Virus record (IMG/VR): IMGVR_UViG_3300015374_000008
Span: 1 to 53,205 of that record
Length of the DNA: 53,205 bases
Strand: one strand, 5' to 3'
Source: a virus
Position 1 is the stretch's first letter, and every line of letters begins with the position of its first letter. A program made the position numbers and the translations under genes. Below the pieces are notes generated by a model, which was not told the origin of the DNA, ran no database searches, and saw only the letters and a program-made list of their open reading frames with translations. This document shows positions 24,101-31,540 of this stretch, piece by piece.

Positions 24101-25781
24101 AGTCTCGATAGCGCCCAAGAATTCCAACAAACAGATCTTTGAAGGCGTTGCCCACCCCTTCGAGCCGTTTGTGGAATCCATCAAGATTTCCTGTAAGTAA
24201 GTCAGCGAAAGCCGCTGATACCTGTATTAAGATACCAATAATAGGCTTAAGAAGTTTGAGCGGCGAAAGAAACACAGCAAAGAACTTTTGAATCGCCTGA
24301 GTTTTGTCAAGCCACTTCTGAAGTGACGTAGCGAAATCTCCAAGTTTTGCTGTGATCTCAAGAATACTAGAAGCAGTACCGCCTGCTCCCGTAGTCAGGA
24401 TACCGAAGATGCTAAAGACGCCCTTAGCTGTTTGTCCAAGAATTGTGGTAAAGATTTTGATAATGGAGAAGACGCCTCGGAACGTCCGATGTAAGTTCTC
24501 CATCGTATCTTTACCAAGACGTAGCCCCGCAGTAAAATCACGGAACTTTTCCGTCATGTCGAAAAGCTGCTGTGCTGTTGTTCGGGGAAACACTTCTCTG
24601 AAAGCCTTAGCGACGGGACCCAGAACATCCTTTAAGGCCCACCACGCATTTGTAATACCTTCGATAAGAACGGTTCGACCGCCGAACCCCTTCCAGGTTT
24701 GAAGAAGCGCATTTCGTGCTTTGCCGGACGGTAAAATAATTCCCTGAATGGCGTTTGAAAGTCCAGTGAATAATTGCGTTGACTCGCCCACGTCGCCGAA
24801 CAGCAGTTCGAACGTCTTAGTAAACTGAGTTCCAACAGAAGCCTTCAGGGTGTCCATCATCATAGGCAAGCTGCGAACGTCCTGCGCCGCATGCTGAGCC
24901 TTTTGACCAAGAGCCGTCGTTGTGTCGCCATACTTATCAAGAACCTTGATAAGAGTGTTCGACTTAATAAACTGTTCCTGAAGACCTTCGGTGAACAGAG
25001 ACTGAGCAGTAAACGTCTTTTTTGATCCAGGGATCGAATAAAGATTTTTACCAATCTTTTTAAGATCACCAGCAGCCATTGCTGCATTAATAAGCTCAGT
25101 CTTGAATCCCTTAGTGGCAATGTTAGCCAACTCAAGAGACTTAAAGTCGATTCGACTTAAGAATCCACCAGCAAGGCTCTGCGACAGGTTGTAATATGCA
25201 ATACTTGCCTGCTCAGCACCCTGACCAGCTAACGCAGTGAGGTTACCAATACCCTTAATAGCCGGAACAGCAGTCTTCAGATCGATACCAGCATTGGTAA
25301 ACTTGGCGAAAGCCGAAGTCATATCGGACATGCGGAAAATGGTATCATCAGCATAGTCATCAAGGACGTTGAAATACTTACCAACGACAGCACTACTTTT
25401 CCCAGTGCTGTTCATAACTGTCTGAACAGAAGTCAACTTAGCGTTGTAGTCCGAGAAACCCTGGCCAAGAGGACCAATAGTAAGAGATTTAGCAATATTA
25501 AGACCGGTGTTAACTGCTTTGTTAGCAAGTGTTGCAAGGGCAGTAACGCCAGCAACTTCCATCGCACCAAACTTAGCAGAAATTCCTTCAACGTTGTGAC
25601 TAATATTTGAAAGATCTACTCTGCTGGCGGCAGTGTTTAGACTATTGAGACCCTGAACTGCTCCGCCGAAATTTAGCTTACTCTTGAGTTTGTCAAGCGT
25701 CGAGAGGGTGGTGGAAACACCGCGCTCAAAAGCGCCATTGTCAAACTTCATTTCAACTACGCGCTGGTCAACATTAGCCAT
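21123..25781 (-). CDS. Tape measure protein, 1552 aa
   Basis: The largest protein here, it sets tail length and is threaded through the tail tube. ATG 25781 overlaps the upstream gene (TAATG). N-terminal helical region with a LATLANKAVNTGL-type segment, then a long helix-rich middle. Residues about 900-1150 are a strongly hydrophobic, repetitive region with several potential membrane helices and a 56-residue period (see repeat). Further on, helical pairs such as VEGALPGAIALVAVAGAIA and a basic C-terminus with RATNRMLSLAE. At about 1.5 Angstrom per residue, 1552 residues predict a tail of roughly 230 nm. Confidence 0.92.
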   Translation of the reverse strand: MANVDQRVVEMKFDNGAFERGVSTTLSTLDKLKSKLNFGGAVQGLNSLNTAASRVDLSNISHNVEGISAKFGAMEVAGVTALATLANKAVNTGLNIAKSLTIGPLGQGFSDYNAKLTSVQTVMNSTGKSSAVVGKYFNVLDDYADDTIFRMSDMTSAFAKFTNAGIDLKTAVPAIKGIGNLTALAGQGAEQASIAYYNLSQSLAGGFLSRIDFKSLELANIATKGFKTELINAAMAAGDLKKIGKNLYSIPGSKKTFTAQSLFTEGLQEQFIKSNTLIKVLDKYGDTTTALGQKAQHAAQDVRSLPMMMDTLKASVGTQFTKTFELLFGDVGESTQLFTGLSNAIQGIILPSGKARNALLQTWKGFGGRTVLIEGITNAWWALKDVLGPVAKAFREVFPRTTAQQLFDMTEKFRDFTAGLRLGKDTMENLHRTFRGVFSIIKIFTTILGQTAKGVFSIFGILTTGAGGTASSILEITAKLGDFATSLQKWLDKTQAIQKFFAVFLSPLKLLKPIIGILIQVSAAFADLLTGNLDGFHKRLEGVGNAFKDLFVGILGRYRDFAALLSEGFAKIGGFFSGVADRAKQSGGAIGDIANVISKVANAISRFTGTVSVFLSGLIDYLSGTTLQGQQFLDRFGSGNLAKVLKVIDDLRNGFASLMHSMNLSSVFANFKAMGEKLGKPLIDGLTKGLQESDVVNSIVNVGKRLLNAFKDFFGIHSPSTVFADLGRNLIEGLVVGIVAALSFLKNAAVAIGKGAIELISALFTGLVNAIEGADANTLTAAFDAILVGSIFLVFRRLMKNLSGLFNQTTKMVGTISGTFSQLTSSIKTMQNNVRADTLMKIAISLGILTAALFVLTKLDPKRLTSALVAMGVMFAQLATTMAIVMVSAEKSGAGTGKILALGTAMVGMASAVLILSGAVKVLGSMKPEQLARGLGSVAALLGGLVLAAKGMEGALKGAAAMLIMASALAVLLPVILLLGVIPYENLAKGLGTLAIALGLLAGAAYLIEGAAPGAVAMIAVAGAIAILAPALMLLGKMSWKEIAKGLVTLGVSLVLLVASVIAVEGALPGAIALVAVAGAIAVLAPALALLGKMSWKEIRHGLVVLAGALAILIAGMYLLTPVIVVMALFAKSITLLGAGLFLAGLGMAAFAGALVVLAASGTAGFAVLTAGIVTFLAILPLIARQAGFAFITFIQVVSEGSSKIVAALLKLAMDGLKALQTLVPEGIKTIGMFLSALVQEVTRRAPEFFEAGVTMIQNFLKTIRDHIGEITEIVADIIVNFTTALAEKLPDIIDAAFKLIIAFLNGLADAIQNNSEALGEAGVNIGIALAEGMVKGIVGAGKKVVGAGKDLAKHAAGSVAHWLGVNSPSKVFQELGHYSALGLALGLDNGHGVVGNSANNIGETAVRSLRGSLETLSSLTAENLDMTPTITPVFDLSGVKKDSGYISDLLAMKPVAVDATVSQAQVASVGYNANQTASVANSLQMQRDVKTLAATVAAKSTTDSAPVAPRPVQFHIGTIQDGDSLLRRARATNRMLSLAEGGDSPQLERIS
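22490..23020 (-). repeat. 56-residue tandem repeat in tape measure
   Basis: Three units, each exactly 56 codons (168 bases), begin GSMKPEQLARGL, GVIPYENLAKGL and GKMSWKEIAKGL. A fourth (GKMSWKEIRHGL) starts the next but diverges. Each carries an amphipathic start and a hydrophobic Ala/Gly/Leu helix pair ending LxPxxxLL. The exact period indicates recent tandem duplication. Confidence 0.8.
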
Positions 25782-26151
25782 TAGTCACCGCCCTCCAAAC
25801 GTCAGCAGCAATTTGATCCATAACGGGTCGCATAGCTGGATTGATGTAGTCTCGACCGGCGACGTATCCTCCGGACCCAGTTGCATAGCCATACTGGAGC
25901 ATCACTGCAACTGGAAATCCGTTCTCAACATCACTGTTGGTCCAAATAATACTGAAACCAGCTCGTGTTGATTTAACTGTATAATCCCATGAGCTAGCAG
26001 CCAAACCAGAGTCTCGTGGAGTAGCCGCAGATAAGGCCGCAACGCCTCGACTTCCAGCGGCATTTAAGATGCTTCTTACATCGAGCTTCTGCGCTCGACG
26101 AAGAAAGTCCTCTGTTTTCTGGGTGGAGCCACTACTTGAAACGCTAATCAC
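25774..26151 (-). CDS. HK97 gp10-like neck/tail completion protein, 125 aa
   Basis: GTG 26151 with GAGGAG upstream. The pattern (AALSAATPRDSGLAASSW, MLQYGYATGSGGYV, RDYINPAMRPV) fits the HK97-gp10-like family of head-tail connector proteins, with conserved PxDSGxLxxS and NPA motifs. It overlaps the tape measure start by 8 bases. Its place between chaperone and tape measure is later than usual (normally it precedes the major tail gene). Confidence 0.8.
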   Translation of the reverse strand: MISVSSSGSTQKTEDFLRRAQKLDVRSILNAAGSRGVAALSAATPRDSGLAASSWDYTVKSTRAGFSIIWTNSDVENGFPVAVMLQYGYATGSGGYVAGRDYINPAMRPVMDQIAADVWRAVTNG

Positions 26152-26163
26152 GTACGGCTCCTC

Positions 26164-26709
26164 TCATCCACGAGTTCCGTATTGGGCCCTTCGCTGTTCG
26201 TTAAGTCTGTGTCGCTCAGCGGCAGCTTCTCTTCGATTCATCTTCTTGGACGGCGAGTTCTTTTCATTACACACTCTGACAAGCGTTAGCAAACGATTTA
26301 AATGCCAATATTGACACTCAAATGGAATAGTTAATGCCACCATCCAATAATAAATGAGTTCAGCTGTAATTGCTTCGCCGGTTCTTCGTGATGGACCGGT
26401 CTCTCGAAACCACGTCGCCGTCATCTTAGCGTTGATGTAGTTGTTGATTTCGGTGAAGTTGGTTTTTGTGAGTCTCTGGTAAACCTCTGGAGGAACGTTG
26501 GGGGTCAACGTCATGTCTTTAATATACCCCAAAATTTCTTCAGAGGTTTTCTCACTGGACCCTAAGAAGGGTTTCTCCCAGAAAGATTCCCATTTTGAAA
26601 GGGAGACCAGAGAGTGCTCAAGTTCTAACGTAAACTCTTCCGAATTAACGAATTCCTGAGTCTCTTCGTTATAAGACTCTTCGCCAATCGGCACAATAAT
26701 AGTGAGCAC
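26164..26709 (-). CDS. Tail assembly chaperone, 181 aa
   Basis: GTG 26709 with GGAGG seven bases upstream; the frame runs up to 26841, but that part overlaps the major tail gene out of frame. The start ([20 protein letters not shown]) and [15 protein letters not shown] followed by WEKPFLG match the tail chaperone family of siphophages of Gram-positive hosts. These bind the tape measure during tail assembly. Unlike lambda G/GT, the gene looks uninterrupted and I see no clear slippery site. The C-terminal Arg-rich segment ([20 protein letters not shown]) could be a fused second chaperone part. Confidence 0.85.
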   Translation of the reverse strand: MLTIIVPIGEESYNEETQEFVNSEEFTLELEHSLVSLSKWESFWEKPFLGSSEKTSEEILGYIKDMTLTPNVPPEVYQRLTKTNFTEINNYINAKMTATWFRETGPSRRTGEAITAELIYYWMVALTIPFECQYWHLNRLLTLVRVCNEKNSPSKKMNRREAAAERHRLNEQRRAQYGTRG

Positions 26710-26734
26710 TCTCTGGCCTCCGATCCAATTTTGA

Positions 26735-27607
26735 TTAACTGAAGTTGATCGTCCAGTCGGTGTCGGACGTGTTGGTGAACCGGTAACCAGCAGCCGGAAC
26801 AGCCGTAACGACCGTGTCCTCGGTGATCGGACCAAACGCACCAGCCGGAACAGTCACGCCATCCACCTGGTAGACAACACCAGCAACCGATGGAATTGTG
26901 ATAATGTCCGTCGAGGCGTTGTACGACGGCGCCTGTGTGGCGACCGTAGTAATAGATCCGGTGAACATCGCAATTACCTCGTCCGGCAGAGGAAGCCTCG
27001 GGTCGGCACCAACGGTGCCATAAAGAGCATCCTCCAGAGCCGCCATGTTGGTCGGATCTTCCTTAGTGCTGTCGATCGTAACCAGAGCCGTGGGCTTGTA
27101 ACCCGTAACAGCCACCGGAGTGGTCGTCAGCTCCCAGCTAAAGGCAAGAGCCTCCGGCGAGTCGTTGATCGTGGTGTACGCCCGCTCCGAGGGAGCAGCC
27201 TGGCATCCGTACACCAGGTGAAGCTTGTAGCCCAGATCGGCACCGGAAACGTCGTTACCGATACGAGTCCGATACGACAGGCCGAACATGCGACGATTCT
27301 GCTGTCCGAGAACAACACCCGCACTGACGAGAACCGAACCGTCGAACTGAGCAAACTCCACCGGATACGTGAAGGCCTCAATCGTCGCGCCGAACTCCTC
27401 GGCAGAGATGAGGTTCAGGTACTTAACGTTGTCTGCGAACTGAGGGTTGGACTCGGCGCCAGAAGGCGTCTCAGTAACGGTCGTGAGACCGTTCCAAGCA
27501 ACACCCGAATCATAGACACCCAGTTCCGTTGGAATGTAAAGGACACCGTGATCGACGCCGGTCTCGTAGAACCGCTCACCGACCTTGTCCCAATCGAGAC
27601 GAGTCAT
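26735..27607 (-). CDS. Major tail protein, 290 aa
   Basis: Phi13-type tail tube protein. It starts [19 protein letters not shown], then [11 protein letters not shown], a [19 protein letters not shown] core and [14 protein letters not shown], typical of the family. The last 65 residues form an added beta-sandwich ([14 protein letters not shown] ... [16 protein letters not shown]), of the Ig-like type often displayed on virions. A homologous module ends the capsid protein at 28268. Start ATG 27607 with GAAGGGAAG. Followed by the chaperone, as expected. Confidence 0.9.
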   Translation of the reverse strand: MTRLDWDKVGERFYETGVDHGVLYIPTELGVYDSGVAWNGLTTVTETPSGAESNPQFADNVKYLNLISAEEFGATIEAFTYPVEFAQFDGSVLVSAGVVLGQQNRRMFGLSYRTRIGNDVSGADLGYKLHLVYGCQAAPSERAYTTINDSPEALAFSWELTTTPVAVTGYKPTALVTIDSTKEDPTNMAALEDALYGTVGADPRLPLPDEVIAMFTGSITTVATQAPSYNASTDIITIPSVAGVVYQVDGVTVPAGAFGPITEDTVVTAVPAAGYRFTNTSDTDWTINFS

Positions 27608-27618
27608 GCTACTTCCCT

Positions 27619-27945
27619 TCAGAAGTAAAGTGTGAAGACGTAATGGTTAACATTTCCAGCCGGAAAGGACCTGTCATGCGTGCACATAGGCAACGCAGCG
27701 ATCTTTTCTGGAATATCGCTATCTGGATTAAGATCAATGTACGTAACCTGATAGCGCCTGGTTAAACGATATGGGTGATTACCAGCGAACAATGTCTGTG
27801 AAGAATCCCATTGATACGTGATGCAGGGAAACTCCATTTGCACATTGGCGGGCGGCTGGAAATATACACGGGAATGATCTGCGGGATCATCTTCTGTTCC
27901 AAGAATATGAACTAGAAGATCATGAAGCTGCAGCCTTTGGCCCAT
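27619..27945 (-). CDS. Tail terminator or head-tail joining protein, 108 aa
   Basis: ATG 27945 with GGAGGTG seven bases upstream (MGQRLQLHDLLVHIL). A FPCITYQWDSSQTLFAGN segment and RYQVTYIDLNPDSDIPEKI are typical of small tail-completion proteins (gp17/tail terminator type). It precedes the major tail protein, where the terminator is expected. The start overlaps the upstream gene. Confidence 0.8.
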   Translation of the reverse strand: MGQRLQLHDLLVHILGTEDDPADHSRVYFQPPANVQMEFPCITYQWDSSQTLFAGNHPYRLTRRYQVTYIDLNPDSDIPEKIAALPMCTHDRSFPAGNVNHYVFTLYF

Positions 27946-28252
27946 TGTATACACCTCCAAGCCTAAGGGTGAGGCGGGGACTCTCTACGACGACATCATC
28001 GACGATCCAGAGAGCCCCCGCCCACTCAACGTAGCGAATGGCAAAGAAATGTTCGTTGGCATATGCGTCGGCAACAATACTAATAGAGTTGCCTACAGTC
28101 AGATCGTTGTTGACTTTCTCGGCTTCTCGAACGCCGCGAGAGTTTCGAATGACATTGCCGAAGTAGGGCTTCTCGACAATGACGTCCTCCCACACCCCCG
28201 GCGACGTCTGCGTCGAAATGCCATAACCGATCTTGCCGAAGAACTTTGCCAT
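27920..28252 (-). CDS. Head-tail connector (head closure), 110 aa
   Basis: Begins MAKFFGKIGYGISTQTSPGV, then WEDVIVEKPYFGNVIRNSR and a SISIVADAYANEHFFAIRYV stretch, the pattern of a phage connector or stopper family. It directly follows the capsid gene, consistent with sealing the neck. ATG 28252 has AGGAT upstream. It overlaps the next gene by 26 bases. Confidence 0.8.
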   Translation of the reverse strand: MAKFFGKIGYGISTQTSPGVWEDVIVEKPYFGNVIRNSRGVREAEKVNNDLTVGNSISIVADAYANEHFFAIRYVEWAGALWIVDDVVVESPRLTLRLGGVYNGPKAAAS

Positions 28253-28267
28253 GCTAAATCCTGCCTG

Positions 28268-30274
28268 TTAGCTGGTGTACGCGAAGACCCAGTCGTTATC
28301 CGAACCATGCGCGAACGAGTAACCAGTACTCGGGCGAGCCTCCACATCGGTGGTGCGCGTGATAACCGTGTCACCCGAAGACAGCAGAACGTCGTTCGTC
28401 GGGTCAGTGACGTCGTAGTACTGAACACCCGTCACGGTCGGGATCGTGATCGTGTTCGTCTCCTCATCGAAGGTCGGCGCAGTCGCAACCACAGTCGTAC
28501 CCGTGGCCTGCTTGATAACAACGGCCGACTTGAACTTCGTCAGGGCACCCGAGACACGCGTCTCAATCAGGTACTTCTGCTGGTTGTAGTCGATGTCGAA
28601 GTCCTCGAACATTGCAACAGCACCACCGCGGTCCGCACCAAGAGTGTAGTCCGCAAGGTTCACAATGATGCCGAGAATCTCAGGAGCACGCTCCATGGTC
28701 TCGACGACCACAAGCTCCTTGACTCGCATCGCCGCGGCCAGCTCAGCCTCGGTGTTGTAGAGCCGACGCTGCATCTTGTCCTTAACCAGCAGCATGTCGG
28801 TGAGGACGTCATCCGTGGTGTAGAACGTGGGCTGACCAGTACCCTTGTAGTGCTTACGGGCCCTCAGAACCGACTCGACAAGAGCGTCAGCAGAGTGGTT
28901 GGCCGCAAGAGTAACGGGGTGCGAGTAAACCTCGTTGTCGTAAGCGACAGGACGAAGCTTCTCCTCGTCAATCTTGTCCGCGTCGTCAGGCTCGCGACCG
29001 TCACCGATGAGAAGGGCGCTCGCAAGCTCCTCCTCAAGCATAACGCGCATCTCGGCCTTGAGCCAAGCAACCACGTCAAGCTCGGTGATGTCGACGATGT
29101 CGTCGCGGTCCAGCTTCTGCTTCTTGTAGATCGTGGTCGGAGTCGTAACTCGACGGAGGAGCTTGATGATCTCCTCCTTCTTCAGGTTACCACGGACATA
29201 ACCCCGCGCACGAGCCTCGTCGGCCGTGATGTCAGCACCAATCGACTTGATGCGGGAGAACGGGGACTTCTTAACCGTGTCCATGACATTCGCAACCCAC
29301 TCGTTGCGGCGCTGCAGAACATCCAGGTTGCCGGCGAGAGTAGCCTCCGGGAACAGAAGCTCGATGTTCTCAATGCCGTGCTGAAGAGCATACTGCTCGA
29401 CTGCACTCTTGAAGGAGCCGAGCTCCTTAGCGTTGGCAACAATCTGCTGCACATCGCTGTGCTCCAGCTTAATGCCCTCCGATGCCTTACCCGTGCCGTT
29501 GCTCTCGAACACGTTACCCATGTCTTCGTTTCCTTCCTGGTGGCTGAGGTCGCCCTCGTCGTTAGTCTCGCTATCGGGGGTGTCGGTAGAACCGTGCTGA
29601 ACGGCGGCGTCCTCGAGGGCCGCTCCGACCATCATGTGAACGACAGCCTTCTGCTTGTCGGTCATCGAGTCATAGACATCCTGGACAGTCTCATCCGGGT
29701 TGTCAGCCTCTGCGTGCTCAACGTCGGTCGAACCGACCTCTTCCTCGACCGCAGCGAGCTCAGTCTCAAGCTCCTCCAGGTCGGCATCATTCTCTTCCAC
29801 AGCATCGCTGCTGTGCTCAAGCTCTGCGTCCGTGAAGATGATGGCCTCATCCTCAAGAACTTCAATGTCACCATCGCTGTGAGCAATACGAACCTGCTCA
29901 ATAACCGCTCCGGGATTAGCACCCGAAAGAACCAGACTCACCTCTCGGATCATGCCGTGAAGAACGTTCTTGCTCTTCTCCACGAGCTGGTTTGCATAGA
30001 TCGAGAGCGCCTTGATGTCCCCGTGCTGAACGAGGAGCTTGGCGTTCTCACCCTGGGAGGTGCTGTTGAAAAATCCGTGAACGTACATCCCATCGGGACG
30101 TGCCTCCAGGATTCCGTGGCCCAAGATGTTGTCCGGCTTGTCGTGACCGTGCTGCCAAACAAGCGGAACGGTCAGACCGTCCATGTGCTTGAATGCCTCA
30201 GCAGTAATGGTCCGACCGTCGGAGCACTTGAGACCAGCCTTAGTGGCGTAGCCGCTGAAGTCAGCTGCTTCCAT
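28268..30274 (-). CDS. Prohead protease fused to major capsid protein, 668 aa
   Basis: The N-terminal 150 residues look like an HK97-type prohead protease: VPLVWQHGHDKP (catalytic His) and GDIKALSIYANQ (catalytic Ser), followed by REVSLVLSGANPGA. An acidic, probably disordered linker follows (about residues 150-250; EEEVGSTDVEHAEADNPDE), possibly scaffold-like. From about residue 270 it is an HK97-fold capsid protein (ALQHGIENIELLFPEATLAG, KKEEIIKLLRRVTTP, KYLIETRVSGALTKF). A C-terminal Ig-like module (TIPTVTGVQYYDV ... GYSFAHGSDNDWVF) resembles the end of the major tail protein. An internal ATG with an ideal ribosome site (29521) could make capsid alone. Confidence 0.88.
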   Translation of the reverse strand: MEAADFSGYATKAGLKCSDGRTITAEAFKHMDGLTVPLVWQHGHDKPDNILGHGILEARPDGMYVHGFFNSTSQGENAKLLVQHGDIKALSIYANQLVEKSKNVLHGMIREVSLVLSGANPGAVIEQVRIAHSDGDIEVLEDEAIIFTDAELEHSSDAVEENDADLEELETELAAVEEEVGSTDVEHAEADNPDETVQDVYDSMTDKQKAVVHMMVGAALEDAAVQHGSTDTPDSETNDEGDLSHQEGNEDMGNVFESNGTGKASEGIKLEHSDVQQIVANAKELGSFKSAVEQYALQHGIENIELLFPEATLAGNLDVLQRRNEWVANVMDTVKKSPFSRIKSIGADITADEARARGYVRGNLKKEEIIKLLRRVTTPTTIYKKQKLDRDDIVDITELDVVAWLKAEMRVMLEEELASALLIGDGREPDDADKIDEEKLRPVAYDNEVYSHPVTLAANHSADALVESVLRARKHYKGTGQPTFYTTDDVLTDMLLVKDKMQRRLYNTEAELAAAMRVKELVVVETMERAPEILGIIVNLADYTLGADRGGAVAMFEDFDIDYNQQKYLIETRVSGALTKFKSAVVIKQATGTTVVATAPTFDEETNTITIPTVTGVQYYDVTDPTNDVLLSSGDTVITRTTDVEARPSTGYSFAHGSDNDWVFAYTS
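29521..29538 (-). promoter_or_regulatory. Internal ribosome site and start within the capsid fusion
   Basis: AGGAAGGA (29538-29531) lies nine bases before an in-frame ATG (29521, MGNVFESNG) at the end of the acidic linker. Initiation here would give a 417-residue capsid protein without protease. Confidence 0.55.
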
Positions 30275-30340
30275 TTTGACTGTCCTTCCTACTTGTTGTA
30301 AGTAACCCTGCTCCGACGGAGCTGGAAATCATGGTATCGT

Positions 30341-30907
30341 TCATGACTGAAGCTTCTTAAGCTTGGCTTCAGCAGCACGAAGCCTTCGTTGCATCTCAGT
30401 TCGAACACTAGGATTTTTAATGCTCTTTATTGACTCCCGTAGACGAGTGAGTTTGGTTGTAGCCTGCTGCACTCGACGCGTTCGAGACTTTGTTGCTTCG
30501 AAAGCCTTTCGCTCTTGCGGACTTCTTTTGACCCAACCAACCTTAGGGTCATACACACGACCGTCTGAATAAACGGCCTTACCGAGACCTTTACCGTCGT
30601 AGCTTACAAGCTTTGCACCATTAGGCGAAACGGCTGGCGTTTGATCCTCTTCCATTCGCTTGCCACGCTTAGGTAAAGGCGATCCGTCGGCCGTGCGATA
30701 AGCTCTAGGATCGACCTTGCCCGTATACTTATAGTCGTTCTGGTTTGCGTTCTGTGCTTTACCCTTTTTGCGCCCTTTTAAGTGGCGAGTACGCATGTAG
30801 TATTGATGCGCCTTAATGGGATCGTAAGTGCTTCTGCCGCTACCACCATCGTTTGATGGAAGCATGTGTTGAAGGAATGATTCGATGAAATCCTCGGCCT
30901 CAGTCAT
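30341..30907 (-). CDS. KAHxYYxRTR-tagged basic protein, 188 aa
   Basis: ATG 30907 with AAGGAT upstream. Residues 27-48 carry YDPIKAHQYYMRTRHLKGRK, a motif shared with the next gene upstream (30947-31540). The rest is Lys/Arg-rich and low in complexity, with a helical C-terminus (RTEMQRRLRAAEAKLKKL). Its place between portal and capsid suggests an internal head, scaffold or ejection protein. Not otherwise recognised. Confidence 0.75.
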   Translation of the reverse strand: MTEAEDFIESFLQHMLPSNDGGSGRSTYDPIKAHQYYMRTRHLKGRKKGKAQNANQNDYKYTGKVDPRAYRTADGSPLPKRGKRMEEDQTPAVSPNGAKLVSYDGKGLGKAVYSDGRVYDPKVGWVKRSPQERKAFEATKSRTRRVQQATTKLTRLRESIKSIKNPSVRTEMQRRLRAAEAKLKKLQS

Positions 30908-30946
30908 AGAGATCCTTTCGGAGTCAGCCGATTAGTCGTTCCCAAG

Positions 30947-31540
30947 TTAAGAACCGCCAGGTGGACGACCGGCTGAAGCCGATCCTATCTTTGATGGCGT
31001 AGCCAAGCTGTGTTGCCTGATTTTCTTCAAATCAGCCTTAAGTTTTACAAGCTTGGTTTCAATCTCTTTAATTTTAGCTCGAATTTCTTCTCGCGTCTGA
31101 ACGTGGGGTTTCTTGTTTTTCTCGTAACTCTTTTTTGCACGCTCAGCGGCATCTTTCTTTTGCGTGGCGGTAAGTGGTTTACGATCTTCTTGTTTTTTCT
31201 TATCTTCAGAAGAAGCAGTACTTTTTTTCTTATGCGTTGCTGCTGCCTGTTTTTCTTTCTCAATAAGAACTTTTAAAGCTTTACGAAGCTCAGTTAAAGC
31301 CCCCTGCAAAACCATCATCTGGTGCGTGATTGCTCTGACTTTAGGGTTAACCGGCTGTACAATCGTATGCTTAGGAATCCGATGAGAAGTGTTACGGCCA
31401 GTTTTAACAACCTGACTGCCAATTCTACGTCCCTTAAGCTTTCGAGTACGAAGATAATACTCGTGTGCTTTAACTGGATCATAGTCACTAGGATTTGCTA
31501 AAAGCATGTGACTTAGAATGACGTCTTCAACTTTGTCCAT
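30947..31540 (-). CDS. KAHxYYxRTR-tagged Lys-rich coiled-coil protein, 197 aa
   Basis: ATG 31540 (MDKVEDVILSHML) overlaps the portal stop; the GTG at 31549 is an alternative. YDPVKAHEYYLRTRKLKGRR lies at residues 19-38, as in the following gene. A Lys/Glu/Gln-rich helical region (KKKSTASSEDKKKQEDRK) and a final coiled coil (REEIRAKIKEIETKLVKLKA) suggest a scaffold or internal protein. AT-rich compared with its neighbours. Confidence 0.75.
   Translation of the reverse strand: MDKVEDVILSHMLLANPSDYDPVKAHEYYLRTRKLKGRRIGSQVVKTGRNTSHRIPKHTIVQPVNPKVRAITHQMMVLQGALTELRKALKVLIEKEKQAAATHKKKSTASSEDKKKQEDRKPLTATQKKDAAERAKKSYEKNKKPHVQTREEIRAKIKEIETKLVKLKADLKKIRQHSLATPSKIGSASAGRPPGGS

Noticed and set aside
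26164-26709. Programmed frameshift as in lambda G/GT
   Set aside because: The chaperone frame is continuous to its end and I see no canonical slippery heptamer leading into a second overlapping frame.
28049-30301. A 750-codon open frame on the plus strand opposite the capsid gene
   Set aside because: It lies almost entirely opposite the clear capsid fusion gene, is rich in Val/Leu/Arg/Asn repeats without a domain, and no other plus-strand gene is credible here. Codon bias of the real gene explains its length.
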